NCBI GenBank assembly: GCA_000525675.1
Contig: CP002190.1
Coordinates: forward strand, 2,418,001 to 2,482,000
DNA: 64,000 bases
Direction of reading: 5' to 3'
Source: Bdellovibrio bacteriovorus W
Lineage (GTDB): Bacteria; Bdellovibrionota; Bdellovibrionia; Bdellovibrionales; Bdellovibrionaceae
Shown here piece by piece: positions 59,869-64,000 of the stretch. A program made the translations under genes and the position numbers. The notes beneath the pieces were generated by a model. The model saw nothing but the letters and a program-made list of their open reading frames with translations. It was not told the origin of the DNA and ran no database searches. Each line of letters opens with the position of its first letter. Within the stretch, counting starts at the first letter, position 1.

Positions 59869-61557
59869 TTAGTTGTTCAGATCAAAACCCTGTTTTTTTC
59901 TGATAAAAGCAGGAACTTCTAGATTTTGGTTCGAAAATGGAGAGCTAAGTACTTCTCTTGCCATACGACGAGCTTCTTCTAGAGATTGTTGTTCATGATC
60001 AACGTTCATTGAAAGCTGCTCAGGATTGTTGTGCTTTGCTTTAAGGTCTTGGCTTTCTTTGAAAGCACGAGCTTTTGCCAACAACATATCACGAGAAGAA
60101 ATGTTAGCTTCGATCTGTGGCTGGATCGGAGTTGCAACCTCTTGAGATACCGGAGCAGTCATTTCTTGAGCAGGAGCTGCTGGCATCACCGGCGCTACCG
60201 TTTCAACAACAGGAGTTTGAGGGGCCATCGGTTGTTGTTGCACCATTGGCTGAACAACTGGCATTGCTGGCTCAACTTCCATCATTGGAACTTCTTGAGA
60301 CGGAGTCGTCGTGAAATTCATAACTTGAGATTGAACTGCAGAAATCGGTGGCAACTCAACTGCCGGAGGTGCTACTGGCATTTGTGGCATAGATGGCATT
60401 ACTGGCATCTGTGGCATGTTCATTTGCGGTGGCATCTGAGGCATTTGTGGCATAGCCGGCATTTGTGGATACTGAGGCATTTGCGGCATCTGCATATTAT
60501 TCATATTCATGTTCATTGAATTGAAATGCATATGATTTTGGTTGTTCAAGAAATTTTGCATCTGATTAACTTGAGCCATATCATTCACAAGTTTTACTTC
60601 GTGAGAATCAAAGCCAGTTGCAATAACAGTTACACGAACTTCATCGCCCATGCTTTCGTCAATAACTGCACCGAAAATGATTTCCGCATCTTCATGAGCA
60701 GCTTCTGTGATCAAAGTAGAAGCTTCGTTCACTTCATATAATGACAAGTCAGATCCACCAGTCACGTTGATGATAATGCCAGTAGCACCATCAATTTTAA
60801 CATTTTCTAGTAGAGGAGAAGAAATTGCAGCAGTTGCAGCTTCAACAGCTCTGTTATCACCAGTTGCAGATCCTGTTCCCATGATCGCAATACCTTTAGA
60901 AGACATAACCGTTCTGATATCTGCAAAGTCTAAGTTGATAAGACCACGGATGTTGATCAAATCAGAGATACCTTTAACAGCTTGAAGAAGAACCTCATCT
61001 GCTTTTTTGAATGTATCTAATAGAGGAGTTCTTTCCGCAGCGATTGAAAGAAGCTTTTGGTTAGGAATAACGATCAGTGTATCAACATTTTCCTTAAGCT
61101 CTTGCAAGCCACCTTCAGCGTGTTTGCCACGTTTTTTACCTTCAAATAAGAAAGGCTTAGTTACAACACCAATAGTAAGAGCGCCAAGCTCTCTTGCAAT
61201 TTTCGCTACAACTGGAGCACCGCCAGTTCCCGTTCCACCGCCCATACCAGCAGTTACGAAAACCATGTCAGAGCCTTCAAGTTTTTCTACGATTTCATTG
61301 TAGGACTCAATCGCAGCACGACGGCCAACATCTGGATTTGCACCAGCGCCAAGACCTTTCGTTAAATCAAGACCAAGCTGAATTTTGTTAGAAGCTTTGT
61401 TTGCGTTCAATGCTTGGATGTCTGTGTTAGCTACGATGAACTCAACACCAGTCATACCTGATTCGATCATTGTAGATACAGCGTTGCTTCCGCCTCCGCC
61501 AACACCTACAACTTTAATATTTGCACCTATGCTGATATTTTCTTCCAATTCAAACAT
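59869..61557 (-). CDS. ftsZ: cell division protein FtsZ with a long repeat linker
   Basis: A 562-residue FtsZ. Residues 1-320 are the tubulin-like GTPase: [22 protein letters not shown] (GTP-binding signature) and the T7 synergy segment NLDFADI. A linker of about 210 residues follows: a Met/Pro/Gln-repeat part (about 340-400) and a Val/Pro/Gln/Ala-rich part. The C-terminal peptide [10 protein letters not shown], which binds FtsA and other partners, is kept at the end. The ATG at 61557 has GGGAGGA seven bases upstream. FtsZ forms the division ring; in a filament-dividing predator it must act at many sites. The E. coli protein is only 383 residues. Confidence 0.95.
   Translation of the reverse strand: MFELEENISIGANIKVVGVGGGGSNAVSTMIESGMTGVEFIVANTDIQALNANKASNKIQLGLDLTKGLGAGANPDVGRRAAIESYNEIVEKLEGSDMVFVTAGMGGGTGTGGAPVVAKIARELGALTIGVVTKPFLFEGKKRGKHAEGGLQELKENVDTLIVIPNQKLLSIAAERTPLLDTFKKADEVLLQAVKGISDLINIRGLINLDFADIRTVMSSKGIAIMGTGSATGDNRAVEAATAAISSPLLENVKIDGATGIIINVTGGSDLSLYEVNEASTLITEAAHEDAEIIFGAVIDESMGDEVRVTVIATGFDSHEVKLVNDMAQVNQMQNFLNNQNHMHFNSMNMNMNNMQMPQMPQYPQMPAMPQMPQMPPQMNMPQMPVMPSMPQMPVAPPAVELPPISAVQSQVMNFTTTPSQEVPMMEVEPAMPVVQPMVQQQPMAPQTPVVETVAPVMPAAPAQEMTAPVSQEVATPIQPQIEANISSRDMLLAKARAFKESQDLKAKHNNPEQLSMNVDHEQQSLEEARRMAREVLSSPFSNQNLEVPAFIRKKQGFDLNN
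60361..60540 (-). repeat. Met-Pro-Gln coding repeats in ftsZ
   Basis: On the coding strand this stretch is a run of short imperfect units (CAGATGCC, CAAATGCC) encoding PQMPxM-type repeats and an MNMNN stretch. It encodes the first part of the FtsZ linker, about residues 340-400. Unit number could vary by slippage. Confidence 0.75.
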
Positions 61558-61583
61558 GTTCTGATCCTCCCCCAAATAAGATC

Positions 61584-61614
61584 AAGTGCCAAATCGACGG
61601 CACTTACCGAGTAA
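61584..61614 (-). promoter_or_regulatory. ftsZ leader hairpin overlapping a LexA-like box
   Basis: In the 64-base gap between ftsA and ftsZ, AAGTGCC (61584-61590) and GGCACTT (61599-61605) form an inverted repeat. Overlapping its end, TTACCGAGTAA (61604-61614) matches TTAC-N3-GTAA, the LexA motif reported for Bdellovibrio bacteriovorus. A chance match is expected about once in a window of this size. Confidence 0.35.
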
Positions 61615-61621
61615 AATAATT

Positions 61622-62872
61622 TTAAAAAATCTGTCCAAAAAAATCTTTGATCTTCTTAGTGATGCCATCCAAAGATTCACCGATATTGACTTCCTGTCCA
61701 TGGGACGTCATCAGGTCTTTCTTTTGGCTGAGGGCATACATTAATAAGCCTACAGAAGTTGAATACTCTCCAGATTTTACAACATCTGTTAGTCCGCCAA
61801 TTTCGCGAGGAGCCCCTCTACGAACGGGGATATCAAAGATAAACTCACCCATCTCCACAAGACCGTCGAGCTGACTGCCACCACCAGTTAGGACAATTCC
61901 TGAACCTAGCATTGGCATCACTCCACTCATGCGAAGATCGTTTGCAATTAAATTTAATGTTTCTTCAGCTCTTGCTTCGATAACATCAGCAAGATCTTTA
62001 CGAGGGATCGAGCGAGCCTTACGACCGCCTACACCTTCTACTTCGATAGTTTCATTATCATTGACCATCGAAGCCATCGCACAACCGTATTTCTTCTTTA
62101 ATTCTTCAGCAGCAAACTGAGGAGTACGAAGACCTACTGCCACATCGTGTGTGAAATGCTGACCACCGACTGGAATCGTTGATGAATGAGCAACACTGCC
62201 ATTTACAAAGTAAAGAGCGTTACAAGCACCACCGCCCATATCAACAACGCAAACCCCAAGGTTTTTCTCGTCATTTGAAATCACTGCTGTTGCTGAAGCC
62301 AATTGCCCCAACACCAGACCGCCAATTTTCAGGCCTGCTTTTTCGATACATTTAATAGAGTTATTGATAGCGCTTTGACTTCCCGTCACGATATGAACAT
62401 TCGCTTCTAAGCGAATACCTGACATGCCGATAGGATCGGTAATTCCGTCTTGCCCATCGACTTTAAACTCTCTTGGCAAAACGTGCAAAACTGTGCGATC
62501 TGCAGGCACTGCAACGGCCTTAGCAGCATCAATCACGCGATCGATTTCGGAAGCTGTGACTTCACGATTCTTAATCGCCACCATTCCTTTAGAGTCAAAA
62601 GAAGAGATATGAACGCCTGCAACACCTGCCCACACTTCGTTGACAGAGTATCCAGACATCAATTCAGCTTCTTCTTTAGCCTTCTTGATGGATTCAGTTG
62701 TTGCTTCAATATTAACGACGACACCCTGACGAATCCCTGTATTGGGAGCGGTGCCAACACCTACGACTTCAATTTTTCCGTCCGGATTGACTGTTCCAAT
62801 AACAAATGAAACTTTTGTGGAGCCGATGTCCAACCCAGCCAATACCGGTGCTTTCGGTTTCGATGTACTCAT
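61622..62872 (-). CDS. ftsA: cell division protein FtsA
   Basis: A 416-residue actin-like ATPase: the N-terminal phosphate loop AGLDIGSTKV, the second loop DMGGGACNALYF, and the late ADPgroup-binding LTGGGSQLDG. The C-terminal amphipathic membrane-binding helix is at the end (GITKKIKDFFGQIF). FtsA tethers FtsZ to the membrane. The ATG at 62872 precedes the conserved core; the upstream TTG or GTG option would add a basic extension not expected. It lies 113 bases after the ftsQ stop, a longer gap than usual. Confidence 0.95.
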   Translation of the reverse strand: MSTSKPKAPVLAGLDIGSTKVSFVIGTVNPDGKIEVVGVGTAPNTGIRQGVVVNIEATTESIKKAKEEAELMSGYSVNEVWAGVAGVHISSFDSKGMVAIKNREVTASEIDRVIDAAKAVAVPADRTVLHVLPREFKVDGQDGITDPIGMSGIRLEANVHIVTGSQSAINNSIKCIEKAGLKIGGLVLGQLASATAVISNDEKNLGVCVVDMGGGACNALYFVNGSVAHSSTIPVGGQHFTHDVAVGLRTPQFAAEELKKKYGCAMASMVNDNETIEVEGVGGRKARSIPRKDLADVIEARAEETLNLIANDLRMSGVMPMLGSGIVLTGGGSQLDGLVEMGEFIFDIPVRRGAPREIGGLTDVVKSGEYSTSVGLLMYALSQKKDLMTSHGQEVNIGESLDGITKKIKDFFGQIF

Positions 62873-62985
62873 CCTTAAGTCCTCACGGATGCAAAACTTA
62901 TGTTGTAGGACCACCAATTAAAATCATTTCAAATGGTTATTAAGGGGGTATACACCCGACTTTGATCGGTCCTCCAGACTTAAGC

Positions 62986-63789
62986 TTAGGGACCCTTACG
63001 CAACCTGACAAGGACTTTCTTTGAGAGGTTCGCATCTATGACGCGCGCCTCAAACTGACGATTTTCCAAATACTCAACGACCTGACTCACGCGTGAAGCC
63101 TTGAGCGCAACTTGCTCTTCCCCCATCTTCACCGTGATTCCTGACTTCACCAACGTCATCCAGAAACCTTCATTTTTATTATGACGAATTTCTGCGATGG
63201 TCTTTTTGCTGAAAGGTCCCACGTCCGGAATTTGTTCGATCACTGCTACCGCTTTCTTGCGAAGCTCAGGATTTTTTTCAAAGGCGTCGCCTTCTACAAG
63301 GGCAACATCTGGAGCTTGCCTTGAATCCACAGGATTCAACATCTGCCCTTCTTTAATAATAGGAGTGAGCTTTCCACCTTTACTCATTAAAAGTAGTTTT
63401 ACTTCATGCGGTTGAATACGAACTGAAAGAGTCGTCGGCCAACTTCTTTTCACATTCAAATTCATAATCCAATTCTCACTCGCCACCTCTGAAGAAATTC
63501 TCTTAAGAGGCAATTTCCAAAGCGAAACATTTTTATACTTTTCTAAGGAGGATTTTAGATCTGTTACAAGCGGCTCCAAGAACTGCTCTTGCCCTACTGG
63601 TAAGTTTTCAACACTGACTTCCACTGCTGTCAGATTGAAAAAACCAATGGAGTTAAGATAGTAAAGAGACCCTGTTAGCATCGCAGGAAATACAATAACT
63701 CCGAACACTAACTGTAAAACTAACTTTTTCACTTCGGCTCTTTCTGTACAACGTCCTTCCTTCACTCTAGCAACAAGCAAGCTCCTCAT
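62986..63789 (-). CDS. ftsQ: cell division protein FtsQ/DivIB
   Basis: A 267-residue bitopic membrane protein: a cytoplasmic start of about 20 residues, one membrane helix (LVLQLVFGVIVFPAMLTGSLYYL) and a periplasmic POTRA domain (FFNLTAVEVSVENL) followed by the FtsQ domain, in which VKRSWPTTLSVRIQPHEVKLLL is the family-typical strand (shown in part). FtsQ links FtsB/FtsL to the division ring. It is the first gene of the ftsQ-ftsA-ftsZ-lpxH unit; ddl and mur genes are not next to it. The ribosome site before the ATG is weak, so a later GTG may be the real start. Confidence 0.85.
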   Translation of the reverse strand: MRSLLVARVKEGRCTERAEVKKLVLQLVFGVIVFPAMLTGSLYYLNSIGFFNLTAVEVSVENLPVGQEQFLEPLVTDLKSSLEKYKNVSLWKLPLKRISSEVASENWIMNLNVKRSWPTTLSVRIQPHEVKLLLMSKGGKLTPIIKEGQMLNPVDSRQAPDVALVEGDAFEKNPELRKKAVAVIEQIPDVGPFSKKTIAEIRHNKNEGFWMTLVKSGITVKMGEEQVALKASRVSQVVEYLENRQFEARVIDANLSKKVLVRLRKGP

Positions 63790-63870
63790 AAATTGCCCGC
63801 AGCCAAATCAAGACCTTCGTCGCAAATATTACAAATGCGAGGGATTACCCATTTTATTAAATCTTAACAA

Positions 63871-63878
63871 GCCGATAA
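63871..63878 (+). promoter_or_regulatory. possible sigma-28 (FliA-type) -10 box
   Basis: GCCGATAA matches the FliA -10 consensus in all eight bases, 35 bases before the ATG of the gene at 63914. The expected -35 position is AT-rich but does not match well, so this is weaker as a promoter than as a -10 box. Confidence 0.35.
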
Positions 63879-63913
63879 ACATCGTATCTGCACCTCAAAG
63901 GAGTCCTTACACT

Positions 63914-64000
63914 ATGAAACTTTCAAGCAAGATTATTCTCACTATTGCTTCGTCATGCTTGGTCTGCTCTTTGGCCGCCGTCGCCATCACCTATACTAAA
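63914..64000 (+). CDS. N-terminus of a membrane or exported protein, perhaps a chemoreceptor (3' truncated)
   Basis: Only the first 29 residues are inside the window: MKLSSKIILTIASSCLVCSL and more hydrophobic residues, ending AVAITYTK. The short basic start with one long hydrophobic helix fits the first membrane segment of a methyl-accepting chemotaxis protein (or a signal anchor), but also a signal peptide. AAAGGAG at 63897-63903 is a good ribosome site. The gene runs away from ftsQ. The FliA-like box upstream would suit a chemotaxis gene. With so little sequence the product cannot be named. Confidence 0.45.
   Translation, partial: MKLSSKIILTIASSCLVCSLAAVAITYTK

Noticed and set aside
60031-60519. 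A 162-residue Arg/His/Leu/Trp-rich frame opposite ftsZ.
   Set aside because: It is the antisense of the Met/Pro/Gln repeats; the odd composition is a by-product of them.
1-64000. CRISPR arrays, tRNA or rRNA genes, prophage or transposase genes.
   Set aside because: No regular spacer repeats, cloverleaf sequences, rRNA motifs, integrases or transposase frames were seen on either strand.

Overview
The window looks like a 64 kb piece of the chromosome of a predatory Bdellovibrio-type bacterium (Bdellovibrionota). This is inferred from gene content: many secreted and outer-membrane proteins, PorV/TraF-like barrels paired with lipoproteins, an L,D-transpeptidase, large lipoprotein peptidases, an ftsQ-ftsA-ftsZ block and a Ser/Thr kinase with a PEGA domain. 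By eye the base composition is AT-leaning, closer to the low-GC relatives (B. exovorus type) than to B. bacteriovorus HD100, but species cannot be fixed without a search. I saw no tRNA, rRNA, CRISPR array, prophage or insertion sequence. Genes are densely packed, with many 1-4 base start/stop overlaps and shared terminators between convergent genes.

Layout. 1-3.7 kb: the end of nadB, a lysophospholipase-like hydrolase with a lipoprotein, then rnhA with a short-chain dehydrogenase on the minus strand. The RNase HI carries its hybrid-binding domain at the C-terminus. 3.7-10.6 kb: an outer-membrane protein and a giant metzincin lipoprotein, each preceded by the same 16-base sigma-54 (-24/-12) promoter. 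10.6-23 kb: addB-addA downstream of PorV-like barrels and a lipoprotein, then a DUF2252 protein and a second lipoprotein/barrel pair. 23-25.7 kb: coaE and a divergent Ser/Thr kinase.

25.7-41.2 kb is the most unusual part: two tight operons converge. The plus-strand operon has two AMP-forming ligases, a GNAT-like protein, a UbiA-family membrane transferase and a phosphotransferase built like rifampin phosphotransferase. The minus-strand operon has a lipid kinase, an extended SDR, a 712-residue protein whose C-terminal half resembles cyanobacterial acyl-ACP reductase (catalytic Cys kept), a LolA-like protein, a barrel and a BtaA-like aminocarboxypropyl transferase. Together they look like a pathway that activates and reduces fatty acyl chains, builds and phosphorylates an unusual lipid and carries it to the outer membrane. 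This is an inference, and the product is unknown.

41.2-54.7 kb: a 59-residue membrane protein, a LolCD/MacB-type ABC transporter with an AMIN-like protein and a barrel, a lipoprotein, an M3 oligopeptidase, NAD kinase, recN, an unknown lipoprotein, a prolyl oligopeptidase and an L,D-transpeptidase. 54.7-64 kb: a Nudix hydrolase with aconitase, a small barrel, then ftsQ-ftsA-ftsZ-lpxH, and the start of a divergent gene that may be a chemoreceptor. FtsZ has a long Met/Pro/Gln-repeat linker, and the ftsA-ftsZ gap holds a hairpin next to a perfect match to the LexA motif reported for Bdellovibrio.
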